Below, in pieces: positions 23,562 through 35,558 of a DNA stretch of 64,000 nucleotides (the stretch's first letter is position 1; each line of letters begins with the position of its first letter). The notes beneath the pieces are model-generated. The model searched no databases. It worked only from the letters and a program-made list of their open reading frames with translations, and was not told the origin of the DNA. Source of the stretch: Pyrus communis (taxonomy: Eukaryota; Streptophyta; Magnoliopsida; Rosales; Rosaceae). A program made the translations under genes and the position numbers. The stretch covers positions 9,348,001 to 9,412,000 of the forward strand of contig NC_084813.1 of assembly GCF_963583255.1 (NCBI RefSeq). Direction: 5' to 3'.

Positions 23562-26108
23562 TGTAACAACCCGTCTTAAATTTTTTGTTTTAATTAGGTA
23601 AATTACAAGAATACACCTAACGAAAACGTTGACTTTCGCTCTATGACACATAGGAAATTTTCTTTTAATTTACTCACGTACCACCCGTCAATACGAACGT
23701 ATAGACGATAGCAGAATTGAATTTAGAGCTAAAACGAAGTTTCTACGAATTTTTTAACATTAAGGGTTATTAGGTAATTTCACACATAATGATATTTTTC
23801 CATTTTTGAACCTCTCCTTGGTTACACATGGCACATGTCCCCATTTCTAGGGTGTTCATTCTCTTTCCCGAGTCTCTCTCCCTCTCTTTATGTCTTACTC
23901 TTTTGTTCTTCTCTTTTACTCACTCTCCCTATCATCTCTATTTCTCTCGTACACCATCTCTCTCCATTGTTAAGCGCGCACACACCCCCACATACACTCA
24001 GACCCCCCACCACCAATACCATCTCTGACCCTTGGACACAAATCTCTGGCACTTAGGTCCTTTTCTTCTCTCCTTTCTCGACTGCACAGTAGTGGTTACT
24101 GTGCAATACTTCCCCGGTGAATTATCGCCATCTCCGGCAAAGGCAAGCCTCAAAATTGGTCCCTACTCGGGTAGATCGTGTTTAGGTTCACGATTAGTAA
24201 GTTTTTGGGTGGTTTTGGTGGTGTAAGCACTCGAAAAACATAAGGGAAGTCACTGTGCAAATTCTGGAATACTCAAAATTGTGGTCGTTTGGCCACCTTC
24301 TAGCCATTTTTCCAATAAACTCCGATCTCCGTTGGGCCTCCTAAAGGTATAAAGCTCTTATCCACATTCCTAACTACATTTTGGCTTTTGAATCACTCGA
24401 TTTAGACTTGTATCAAGCTCAAAATGAGCTTTTGAAATTGGTGGAAAAATCTGGAAAAATTCCAAAATTTTGAAGAAAGCAAGTACAAATGAACTTGCGA
24501 CTCGTAGGCTGCGTGTGGAACTATCTTGGCCGGCGCGTACCACGTGCCTCCGCTGAAGGCACTATGCTCCGTCGCCGTCCACGGCAACGATTACGATGGC
24601 ACGTGAAGTGGTGCATGGTTACTCGGGCTGCCACACCATGGCGATACGTGGGAGAACCCGAGGTTCCTCCTTAGGTTTTCCGATGTGCTAAATCCGAATT
24701 CGTCATCCGTTTTCCCAAATTCGATCATTTTAGTAGAGTTTTAATAAATGGTCCCTATGTGTGTTTAGGTGCATTGGTTGGAAGTGATCATGTCCTTCCT
24801 AGTTCGATCGGTTCCCCAGTAGCGAAATATTTGTGAGTGTCCCCTTCTCAAATTGCATGGTTTTTATAAACTATTAGGCTTGCATACATGGAAGCATATT
24901 TTTATAATTCTATGTTTTATGAATTAATAATGCTTTATAATGAGTTTACTGAATTTCTAAGTTTATGCTTTATAAATTATTTAATTTTTTTTTACGAAAT
25001 ATTTATGAAATTTTATCTTATGATTTTTGGAGAATTTATGTTTGAGCTAAATTGCTTTTATGAAATATTTATGATTTATTGGTTTAAAGTTTATGAGAAC
25101 TTACATTTATGGAAATCACGTTTTTGGAATTTCTTATGATTTCGGATGATGAGGTTTTGGTATTCTACACTTGGTATGAGAGTTTGGTTACGCTTTTTTT
25201 CGGTGCTTATCTAGTGGGTAATCATACAACACATACACACAACATGAGTATGTATATATCTATGGCCATAGACACAGTTGAGGAGCAGTGGGGCATTTAT
25301 GACATACTCCCAGCTTCACTGGCAAAACTAATGTCGGACAGTTTCACTAGCCACGGCTAGTGTCAGTGTTATGTTATATTTCTTTTCTGACGTAACTTAG
25401 AGTCGTACAGCTTCACCTTCGGGTGATGGTTATGCCTTTAAGCGACTATGATACCCCTAGTTGAGTACATCATTGTTTTGACTTCTAAAACTCTTTGGAT
25501 TTGCCCTCGGGTGCTTTGTTATCACTTTTAGAGATGATTTTATCGTACGAACGTTTTATAGCATGTAGAGTTTTTAGAAAAACCTATTATGTATATATGT
25601 GTTTTCAAAACAGAGGGTTAGTATGTTAAGAAAGAAATCGGTTTTCATATTATTACTATCATTATAAATTATGGTCCACTTAACTTTTGTTTTTGCGCCC
25701 CCTTCAGGACATAGTGATGAGGAATACAACCCGAGCTTCGAGGCATTTCCATACCGATGATTTTGTATCCTCCTACCAGTATATGACTTCTTTTGTGTAA
25801 TTGTAATTTTAATGTCTTTCATTTCTCCTAGCACTCTCGACTAGTAATATGCTCTGAACATATTCTTGCATCTTTTCTTTCGGAATTGTGATTGTTGAAC
25901 ATCCTTTTTTATTTTATGACCTTCCTTCTATTATTATTATTTTTGTTATCGGTTGTATGATCTTTTAATTGTCATTTCTTGCATGACATTTTGATTATAT
26001 GTTTCATTATATTCATGCATATTCACATGACTATGGCTTTCGTTATTGTGGAGTGTCAGCCAGCACGTGTCATCCAGGTGTCATTTGGATATCTGGGTTG
26101 ATGTGTTA
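23562..26108 (+). mobile_element. LTR inserted in the gypsy element
   Basis: Begins TGTAACAACCCGTC, a typical start of plant gypsy-type LTRs. Its tail matches the tail of the LTR ending near 40157: 'gtgtcagccagcacg' here, 'gtgtcagccaacacag' there, each followed 30-40 bases on by 'gatgtgtta' or 'ggtgtgtca'. It separates the gag region from pol of the surrounding element. No target duplication could be recognised, so the ends are approximate. No coding sequence. Confidence 0.6.
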
Positions 26109-26860
26109 CCCAAACCTATCATAAAGCTAGTGCCATACAAACCTCCACCTTTGATCAATAAAAAGAGTGCGGAATCTAATTGGAAGCAATTTGAATCATT
26201 AGTAGGAATGCCAAACTAATGTGAAAACAGCCTGAAGCAGGGTACGTTGAATGTCGCAGTGAATTATGCAATAAAGCAATAGCTCAAGAATGAGATAGCT
26301 GAGCTAAGAATGATGGTTATGCAAAATGTCCAACCATAGGTTCACCCAATGTTCAAGGTAGCGCCAAAAGTCATACTCGACGCACGCCGATGAGCAAAAC
26401 CTATTTCCCATCAACTTTAAAATGCCATTTTTCCTACATTCAGTGGAGAGGGTAGTGGCGTATCCTCCAAGGTGACGGCCCAAAAGCTTTTAGAGCATGC
26501 CATATGCCTCACCATAGAAGAATGAGGCAGGCTTTATGTACCCCCACCTCCCAACATCAATGACTGATACATATCAGTGAAGGAATGACTAAGTAGAGCA
26601 ATCAGGTTCTTAATAAAAAGATTGTTGAAGTACGGAGATGACAGAAGGAGGATGAGGCATGATTCAGCCAGAGAAATGGCGGAATAAGGAGAAGGAAGCT
26701 CTAGAAGTATAAGTGAGCCTGGTAAAGAGATTAAAGGAGAATAGGAGATAAAGACAACCATTCACATGACAGAGTTCACTCATAACCTCGATTAGCCAAA
26801 CTAGGAACCTGAAGGCCAATAAGAAATAGAGTATTTGCAAACAAAGCCAGATAAACTAGC
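26109..26860 (+). pseudogene. Gypsy gag/protease region, heavily decayed
   Basis: Begins with a PKPIIKLVPYKPPPLI-like stretch on the plus strand, then short broken frames. It lies directly upstream of RT, where gag C-terminus and protease belong. No aspartic protease active site could be identified with confidence. Confidence 0.35.
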
Positions 26861-26879
26861 ACCCGAGGTCTAAGATCCT

Positions 26880-28320
26880 TTGGAGACTATCAACTTAGGA
26901 ACTGAGGATGATCTTAGGCCAATACAGATTAGTGGCATGCTCGAGGAAGATGATTGCCCTCCTTCAAGAATTCATAGACTGTTTTGCGTGGCATTATACC
27001 GAGATATCGGAGCTAGATCGAGGCTTGGTGGAGCACAGGATACCAATCAATAAAGGATACAAGCGCGTGAAACAAGCATCTAGAAGAATGTCCAAGGAGA
27101 TCGAAGGAAAGGTCAAAGAAGAAATAGAAAACATTGTGAAAGCAGGCTTTATTAGACATGCAAAATATATGTAATGATTAGCTAATATTGTACCCATTTT
27201 GAAAATATCAACCAAGGCTATTCGATGTTGTGTGGAATATAGGAATATAAATGAGGCAACCCTTACAGACGGGTACTCAATGCCTATAGCCGACATGTTC
27301 GTCAATACGATAACAAAACACAAGATTATGTTCTTCATGGATGAAAATGCTAGCTACAACCATATTAAAATGGCGAATGAGGATATACATACGACAGCGT
27401 TAGATGCCCAGGCCGCGTGGAAGCCTATGAATATGTAGTGATACCCTTCGGGCTAACAAATGTCGGAGACACATATCAAAAGGCAATGAACGCAATTTTC
27501 CAGGACCTCATTGGGCATAACACGGAAGTTTACATTGACGACATTGTTGTCAAGTCTAGTTTAGAAGAAATCACATGAGAGACCTCAAGCAGGCCCTACA
27601 GAGATGAGAGTGCACACATTGAAAATGAACCCCAAGAATTGTGCATTTAGAGTAAGATCGAGCAACTTTTTGGGGTTCCTAGTGCATCAAATGGGTATAG
27701 AGGTATACAAGAATAAAGCTAAGGCCATCATGGAAATGCCAACCCGTGCCAACAAAGGACATCTATAACGTCTATTAGGAAATATTTTCGAAGAAGATTC
27801 ATCGTGAACCTAGTAGGAAAAATACAACCCCCTAACCCCATTGTTAAGGTTAAAAAGGCGAGAGAAGTTTGAATGGAACAATGAACACCATGAGGCCTTT
27901 GATTGTATCAAAAGGTACCTAGCATCACCACCGGCACTAATGCTTCCTCAAAGGAGTAAGCCATTAGAGTTGTATATTTCTGCCGCTGAAAAACCAATGG
28001 GGTGTTTATTGGCCTAAGATAATGAGAATGAGAAAGATCAAGCAGCCTATTATCTTAGTCGAACATTAACTGACATGGAAACAAGGTACACCCCAATTGA
28101 GAAATTATGCTTGAGTTTGTATTTCACTGCAACAAAGCTGCGACATTACATGCTACCATCCACTGTCTATATTATAGCCAAAACCAATGTGATTAAGTGT
28201 ATGCTCTCCAAGCTTGTGTTGTCGAGAAAGATTGGCAAATGGATCATAACGTTATTTGAATTTAGCATCCAGTATGTACCCTAAAGAGCAATAAAAGAGC
28301 ATTGCAGATTTTCTTGCTGA
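26880..28320 (+). pseudogene. Ty3/gypsy reverse transcriptase and RNase H, broken
   Basis: Recognisable Tat-lineage pol. In order: INLGTEDDLRPIQISGML; a FIDCFAWHYTEI.ELDRGLVEHR segment before RT; KEIEGKVKEEIENIVKAGFIR; AIRCCVEYRNINEAT; FMDENASYNHIKMA (RT motif with the first catalytic Asp); the YIDD box with VYIDDIVVKS near 27528; FLGFLVHQ.GIEV; then RNase H with LYISAAEKPMGCLLA, AAYYLSRTLTD.ETRYTPIEKLCLSLYF and KLRHYML. At least six stops and frameshifts interrupt it, for example TAA after KYM at 27172 and TAG after PMNM at 27436. The RT catalytic residues survive but no product can be made. Confidence 0.9.
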
Positions 28321-28429
28321 ACATCATGAGGAATAGGACAGCAATACCAACATTCTTGATTCTCTAGAAGTAACCAGTGCTTGGATTCCTTACAGGAAGA
28401 TCTCATCAGACCAACAAGCTTGCTTGGTT

Positions 28430-28960
28430 AAAGAAAGCGATAGGATTGTCAGTTTATGGATCACTTCCTAGAAAATGTGCTTTCTTGGTTCATACACAAA
28501 CAAGTCTTCTGGGGTAGGTATCATAATTATTTATTGGAACAAAACTCAGCACTGTTATACACTACAGCTAGATTACGAGGATTTCACTAATAACATAGCT
28601 TATTAGGAGGCCCTGATCATCGGGCTCAAAATGCTGATGGAATTGGGAGAAAAAGAAGTAAAAGTGTTTGGAGATTTAGTGCAGGTTATCCACCAACTGA
28701 ACAGGGAGTACAAATGCAAGCACACCACGATGGCAAGTTATTACATGGTAGCCTATACCAGCTGTTAAGTTTTTGGGGAAATAATGTTTCCATCAGCCAC
28801 ATCCCTAGGGAAGCAAACATGGTAGCCAATTAGATGGCCTAAATTGTGTTGCGTGTCCAAATTCAAGGGGAAATGCGTGACAGACAAGTCAAGGTACAAA
28901 GCAAGACCCTCACTTCCATCTTTGAAAGAAGGTTCGACTTGAAGGTCATGGAGATCGAAC
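28430..28960 (+). pseudogene. Second RNase H domain of the gypsy element
   Basis: A second RNase H-like domain follows the first: SYTNKSSGVGIIII near 28490, then EALIIGLKMLMELG, VKVFGDLVQVIHQLNREYKC, and SISHIPREANMVAN. Two RNase H regions between RT and integrase is a known mark of the Tat lineage of Ty3/gypsy, including Ogre-type elements. In-frame stops occur after NIAY and within the tail. Confidence 0.8.
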
Positions 28961-29069
28961 TAACGCCCAAAGATTGAAGGACTCTCATTATCAGTTACTT
29001 AAAGGACAGTTCAATCTCCACTCAGATAAGGTTTATGCGACAAGCTTTCAAATACACATTATGAGGGGG

Positions 29070-30225
29070 ACTTTATTAAGGAAAATCGTAGATGGATTGT
29101 TGTTAAAATGCATGGGGATGGAAGGGTAGATGAGGGTAATGGCAGAGGTACATGGAAGCTTGTTCGTAGCACACCAGGTGGGCACCAAGATGAGATGGTT
29201 ATTACATAGATAGGGGTACTATTGGCCCAAATTTGAGAAATATTGCAGGGCTTATACCAAGGGGTATGAAGAGTGTCAAAAGCATGGACATCTTCAGCAC
29301 GTCCCTTCTGTGTTTTTTAACATAGTTGTGAAATCTTGGTCATTTAGAAGGTGGGCTATGAACTTCATTGGGCAAGTATTTCCAACTTTCAGCAAAATGA
29401 CACATTGTCTTCATCATACCAATGGATTACTTTACAAATCAGTTGAAGCCTTGGCAGTAAAATCTATAAATTCCATAGCAGTAATCAAGTTCATAGAGAC
29501 TAAAATCCTACATCGTTATGAGATAACCCGAAACCATTGTCACCGATAAAGGACCCTCCTTCATTTCAAGGGAGGTCGTGGAATTCGCGAGCAAGTTCAA
29601 AATAAAAATGATCCAGTAAAGTCCTTATTATCTTCAATCCAATGGTCAAGCAGAGGCCAGTAATAAGATCCTTGTGAATATTATTAAAAAAATGGTTAGG
29701 GATAATCCTGAGAGGTGGCATGAAAAGCTTGGCGACACGTTATAAGATTACAAAACTTGTATGAGGGCGGGAACAAGTACCACGCTCTTAACCCTCACCT
29801 TCGGGTAGGATGTTGTGCTCCCAATGGAGGTCATTATGATGTCTGTGAGAATTCAGAATCAATTCGGGCTGCACACTGAAGAATACACTCAAGTTTTGTA
29901 CCAAGGCATAGAAGACCTATTGCCCGAATTGAGGCCCTGAACAACATCCAACCAGAGAAAGAAACGTTTGCTAAAGCATACAACAAGAAGGTGAAGTTCA
30001 AGTCATTTAAGGGGGGAGATCCAGTCTGGAATGTAGTTTTGCCCATTCGAGCACAAGTTAAAGGTTTTGGGAAACAAAGCCCGACTTAGGAGGGGCCATT
30101 TATCATCACTCAAGTAATGAGCAAGATGGCATGTCACCTTGCTGATATGGAGGAAAACCTTCAGAAAAACCCTCTAAATAGCAAGTACTTGAAGAAGTAT
30201 CACCCCACTTTGTGGGATGTCTAAG
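29070..30225 (+). pseudogene. Ty3/gypsy integrase with C-terminal domain, broken
   Basis: The integrase zinc finger is visible as VHGSLFVAHQVGTKMRWLLHR followed by CRAYTKGYEECQKHG. The core contains RRWAMNFIGQVFP (first catalytic Asp changed to Asn), VEALAVKS, KFIETKILHRYEI, a DKGPS-type second Asp region near 29545, and YYLQSNGQAEASNKILVNI with the catalytic Glu near 29655. The C-terminal part ends KYLKKYHPTLWDV at 30225. Several stops and frameshifts break it. Confidence 0.88.
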
Positions 30226-30696
30226 ATTGCTACATCGAATAATTAAGGTGTGAGGCATGCCAGGAAATGGAAAAGTTTCCTTTTTTTAGGTTGCTTTGGT
30301 TGTTTGTAAATAAACAAGTTGAGGTAGTGACCCAATGAATAAATGGTTCAGGTACCCACATTTCAGAAAAAGTTCATGGATAAAGGATGCACATACAAGA
30401 TACCATTTTGTTTTCCGGATGTGGAGGATGTTATCATTTGGAGATGATTGGTTGAGGTGGAAGTAATTATCAAAAATAAGGTTGTTGAACAACAAAAAAA
30501 ATATAATATATAAGAAATAGAGTCCATACAAATTTGATCGAGCTACAAGACAAAACGAAAATATAATCCAGTCCAAAAGGTGAAGATGGGCTTTACATAC
30601 AGATCAACATCCATAAATAAATAATATGTATTTCTTCCTACAAAAAGGGGAAGTGGCGTGCAAAACACAAGCTCCCCATTTTTCTGCAACAAAAAG
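30226..30696. other. Region after gypsy pol, no gene seen
   Basis: Non-coding sequence between the end of pol and the hAT insertion; it continues at 32615 on the other side of that insertion. Confidence 0.4.
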
Positions 30697-30704
30697 ACGT
30701 GGAG

Positions 30705-32606
30705 TAGGCCTAGCAAATGGGTCATGTCTGTCGTGTTCATGTCGTTTTCGTGTAACACCTGTTATCTTAATGGGTCGTGTCGTGTCACACCTGTTATCTT
30801 AATAGGTCCTTAAAAGGTCGGGTCACTTTACATAACGGGTAAAGTAACCTGACCCGTTATGACCCGTTAAGAAAAATATATCTTTTTCCTTAAATTTGCA
30901 CATACCATACATTGCCACATAAACATTACTTCAAAACATTAAAACACATTTGTCGTTTAAGTACTACATCTACACTCGAAAATAAGAGCCTAATAAAAAA
31001 AAATTCATACATTACTAATCTATTACAAAATGTTAAATGGGCAAGGATATGCAAAATGAAAGAGTTTTTGTTTTCAAGGTTGGAAATCCGTTCTCAAAAG
31101 TCTAAACCTTGCCACTGGAACTCAAAGTTTGCATGTTATTCATTTTACAAAATCCTCAATTTTCATCGTTCATCATGGGGAAATTGTATTGGAACTTTGG
31201 CTTGATCTATTGCCTTCAAGAGTTACGTTGATGATGTTTTCACTAAGGTTTTCCACGTCAGAACTCTCTTCCGCATAAACTAAGTATAGAAAAACCAAAC
31301 ATTAAAAATCATTCAAATTATGAGAAGTTTACCAAAATAATCATGAAAAGAAATAAAACAATAGTATTATACCATATACAAACAAGTTTTGTCTCATTAC
31401 TTGATTTCTGAATGTTTGTTTTTTGTGATTTTTTGTGTATGCGATCTCGAAGCGTATACAAACAAGTTTGACGATTGGATCGTTGAAATTAGTTTCATAT
31501 AATGCGTATCCCATCAAAACGATAGATTCACTAACACTCGGAGTTTATTTATACTTTCATTAAGTATAACATAACATTTTATGGTATCCACTTGTGTAAA
31601 TATTTTAAATTGAAGATCGAATTCATTCATTGTATTCATATAGGGTCAAGGAGTGTAGCTGTTAAAAAAATCATCAAAATCGGAGTTAAAATAACCGTCA
31701 AATCATGATTTTTCGTTTATAACCGTTGAAAAATTTTGTCTCGTTACTTGATCTCTAAATGTTTGTTTTCTGCTATTTTTGGCGTATGTGATCTTGAAGC
31801 ATATACAAACAAGTTTGACGGTTGGATCGTTGAAATTAGTTTTGTAGAATGCATATCTCATCAAAACAATAGATTCACTAACACTTAACATAAGATTTTG
31901 TAGTACACACTTGTGTAATTATTTTAAATTGAAGATCGAATTCATTCATTGTATTCATATAGGGTCAAGGAGTGTAATTGTAAAAATCATCAAAATCGGA
32001 GTTAAAATAACCGTTAAATCGTGATTTTTCGTTTATAAACGTCGAAAAGTTTTGTCCCATTATTTGATCTCTAAATGTTTGTTTTTTGCGATTCCTGGCG
32101 TATGCAATCTTGAAGCTTATACAAATAGGTTTGACGGTTGGATCGTTGAAATTAGTTTCGTTGAATTCGTATCCCATCAAGTTCAATGGTGTGTGTGTGT
32201 GTGTGTGTATTTATTAAGTAGATTTAAATTTATTTATTTTGTACGTATAAGTTTATAACACTTGAAAAATTAAATGGTATGTATATTTAAGCCAATCCAA
32301 TGGTCACCAATTTTTAAAATTTAATTTAATATATATATAATTATTATAGTTTTTAGGGGTATAAAATTGTTAAATTAATATATATAATTATTATAGTATT
32401 TTTTTTAGGGTTATAAAGTTATTAAATTAATATTTTACTTATCGTGTATTGTGTTACTCACGTGTAAAACCGAATCAACCCGTTATCTTAACAGGTGCTT
32501 ATCGAGTTACTTGATGACGACCCGATTCGTTATCGTGTCGACCCGAACACTTGTTAATTTCATGTCGTGTCAGACTATTGGATCGTATCAGGAATTACTA
32601 GGCCTA
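30705..32606. mobile_element. Non-autonomous hAT-type element, 1,902 bp
   Basis: Starts TAGGCCTAGCAAATGG and ends AATTACTAGGCCTA, so the termini are inverted copies. ACGTGGAG stands immediately before (30697-30704) and immediately after (32607-32614), a perfect 8-bp target duplication, the size made by hAT transposases. Subterminal DNA on both sides carries repeated 'cgttatcttaa', 'gacccgtta' and 'tcgtgtcg' motifs, as expected for transposase-binding sites. It has no transposase coding sequence; much of it is a three-copy internal repeat. Confidence 0.85.
31385..32190. repeat. Three-copy internal repeat of the hAT element
   Basis: The block beginning 'ttttgtctcattacttgat' and including 'acaaacaagtttgacg.ttggatcgttgaaatt' starts at about 31388, 31734 and 32050, giving periods of roughly 346 and 316 bases. 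Minus-strand frames of 62-73 codons in two copies are alike only because the DNA is repeated. Confidence 0.85.
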
Positions 32607-32614
32607 ACGTGGAG

Positions 32615-35555
32615 GACTGGACAATTGGTGGGTAAAGTTAAGAGAAAGTGGTGGAGTACATGGCCTCCATCTCCCTCATGTAAAACTCTAGAGCCCTCCT
32701 AAGATGTCTATAGATAGGCATCAGTTGCAGTAAAAACAGAACACAAAAAAGGGAAGAGATACTCTACAAAAAATAAGAGAAATTTTGAGAGAAAATACCA
32801 AAAGCAATGAAGTACTACCAGAAAAGAGAACAAGAAGTTCAACCGTTCCTGCTTCCGTGTCAAGATCCAAAGAAGATCATTCATCACCAAGTATGAAAAC
32901 AAGTTCTGTTAAATTATTTATCTCTTTTGTTTGATGTTGTGCTGCAAACAAAAGTGGGGTAAAAAAAAGGCATAATCAACTACCTAGATTCAACAACCTT
33001 AAGTTCATACAAGAAAATTGTCAACAAACCACCAGAAAAGGTTTCTTGTGAACAGAGTTTCTTAAGTATAAGCCCGACTACTCCTCTGATCATGATAATC
33101 AAGAAATACCAGCAACGGTTTGTGAGTTAGAAAATAAAGAAAAATCATTCCAAAAATATCAGGACTACTTGTTAAGTATTTCATCGGCACAGCATGTCTC
33201 TACACACATAGGTGCCGGAAGGTGATCTTTAAGGGGGACGGTCAAAATCTACTCGTCAAGAAATTTTCCCGGTACATCATGTCTACACGCAGACACAGAG
33301 GTGCCGGAAAGTGATCTCTGACATGGAGGATACCTTTGCATAAACTTCTACGAAATCCCATTTGGGGTAAAAATTCAAGAAAAAAGAGAAATTAAAGATG
33401 ATGATGTCTTCCTTCATATTCGTAAAGTTCCAACAAAGCATATTGGGATGCTGTTTCCATGGCATTTCAAAGATGGACCAAAGTTAAAGCTTGGCTATCA
33501 TAAGGGCACTCATGTGGCATTCAAATGGAAAAGGCATAATGCTTATTTCTTCTCTGATTAAGTACCGAAAGCAGCACATGGATGGGAGCCCAAAAAGGCG
33601 TCCAATGCCTACTGCCAAAACCAGTCATATGACTCTAAGCAGAAACAGAGATGCCGGAAAGTGATAATCAGACACTAATGCATCAAAACTCATTCAAAAT
33701 ACGGCAGACACGAAGACTATGTTACTACAAATTTTAAAGTGACTTTCACCTTTGGAACCATGAATCAACACTTGTTTTCAACAAGTTCAAGCCTGCAAAT
33801 CAGAAGGGAAGAATCAGCATTGTTCCTTGATCTTATAAATTCTAATTACTTAGGGAATTCGAAACCTTTGCAACATAATGGAACTTACCGCAAAGTGCAA
33901 AGGAAACTTCTACCTCTCAACAAGATTTGAAAAACCCCCCAACTTTACTCCAAGGCAAATGCCTACTGCAATCAAGGGGATCAAACATCAACCAAAAGAA
34001 TATGCACATCATCAAAAAAACCATTCCTACGAATGGCATCAGCCAATTCACGAAACCAAGGAAAATACCTTTAGTCAAATTGGAAGCAATATTCAATGCC
34101 AAGGGAAGAAGGCTTTGCACTAACCACAAGCAACAAGCACTCTTCCTGTACATATTCAAAAAAAAAAAAAAAAAAAATGGCTTAAAACTCTATAAAAAGG
34201 ATAATAAGGTCTTCTCCCCTAATACATCAAAAGCTAAATGAAACAGCTAATGCCCTAAAGACTAAAACCAGAAAATAAGCCTTTCACAAGCCCCGAAGAT
34301 CAACAGAAATGCGTCAAATTTCAAATTACCTTTCAGAATAGACCAAATCAAAATCTGGAAAGAGCAAGCTAGTCCTGCAAACCAGACCATGTCAAAAACC
34401 AAATCAAAGCAAGTGCAAATTAACAACATAGGCAATACTTCAAACTGGTATTGAAGGCTACTCATAAAGTTAAATAAATTCAGGCTATGAAAGCTATCAA
34501 AATCAAATTGGTAAGTTAAATAAATTCAGGCTACGAAAGCTATCGCAATCAAATTGGGTTCAACATTACAAATATACAGAAAACCAAGGTTTTACAACCC
34601 AATGAAGCTCATTACCTGAGGGTCACGGCAACAACCAAATCGAAGATATATCGTTGCCGGTGATGTCTGCACGCAACAATTAAATCAAAGAGTTTAGAGT
34701 TTCATCCTTCTCCAACTCCAAATACAAAGCACAATATCAAGCAAAAATGGTGTCACTTGTTGTCTCTTTGTTTCCTTTTTGTTCCAAGTTCTCGATCCAC
34801 CAAAGAAGCGCAAGCAGGATAGAACAATGGGAAGAAAGGAGCAGTAGAAAAGAAAGGAAATTATGCTTGTGGCCTGTTAAAAAAGGCCTCTGCGATTTAA
34901 GAAGGAAAACATGGTAAATTGAAGTAATTGGAAAAGAGCACTAGGAATTCAACGGTTGCCCAATCCAAATAGAAATTTGAGATATAACGAAATCCACAGG
35001 AGCTCGAGTATATCGGAATTGCTTTTCGCTTCTAGAGGAAGGACAATGAGTATTGGATCCAAAAAAACAGGGGATCTCTGAAGCATTTCACATGGGATGC
35101 TAAATGAAGTCTTCACCTGTAATTTTGCCAATTATCACCTATTTGGTCTTCAAATAAACCCAACAGGCATTTTATTTTTGCCAAAGTCGTAGGACAAGTC
35201 AATAAATCCAAATCAAATTCACACTACGAACTACTCTGGTTTGATTCCGTTAAGGATATCTAGGTTGTCTGATATCAAATTTTAGACACAATCGTAAAAT
35301 TCAAATGAATCCTTGATTTATATAAACTAAGTTCACTCTAAAAGTTCGTCCGAATCGTTTGATTAAACCAAGGACCAAATTCATTTTCATATTTTTTAGT
35401 GGATCATTCATTCGCTAAACAAAAAATTCCAAATATCATTTAAAGAACTATGAGTGGCTTGATCCCTCAACAAGGGTACGTAGGCAAATTAGGCCTTTCG
35501 CTTAAATGCAGCCACAAAATCAAACAGAACACTAACCCTCAAAATTTATATTTTT
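32615..35555. other. Long non-coding stretch, probably gypsy 3' region
   Basis: No supported gene in about 2.9 kb. It resumes the gypsy element after the hAT insertion. Visible: a motif near 'gaggtgccggaaagtgat' three times (33210, 33300, 33650); a 19-A run at 34160; a 46-base tandem pair at 34463-34555. Short frames are all under 105 codons without recognisable domains. I could not locate the 3' LTR of the gypsy element. Confidence 0.4.
34463..34556. repeat. 46-bp tandem pair
   Basis: 'aagttaaataaattcaggct' followed by 'a(t/c)gaaagctatc' and 'aatcaaattgg' occurs twice in direct tandem. Confidence 0.85.
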
Positions 35556-35558
35556 CAT

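Noticed and set aside
34949..35131. 60-codon minus-strand ORF as first exon of a gene
   Set aside because: I could not find a consistent downstream exon or domain.
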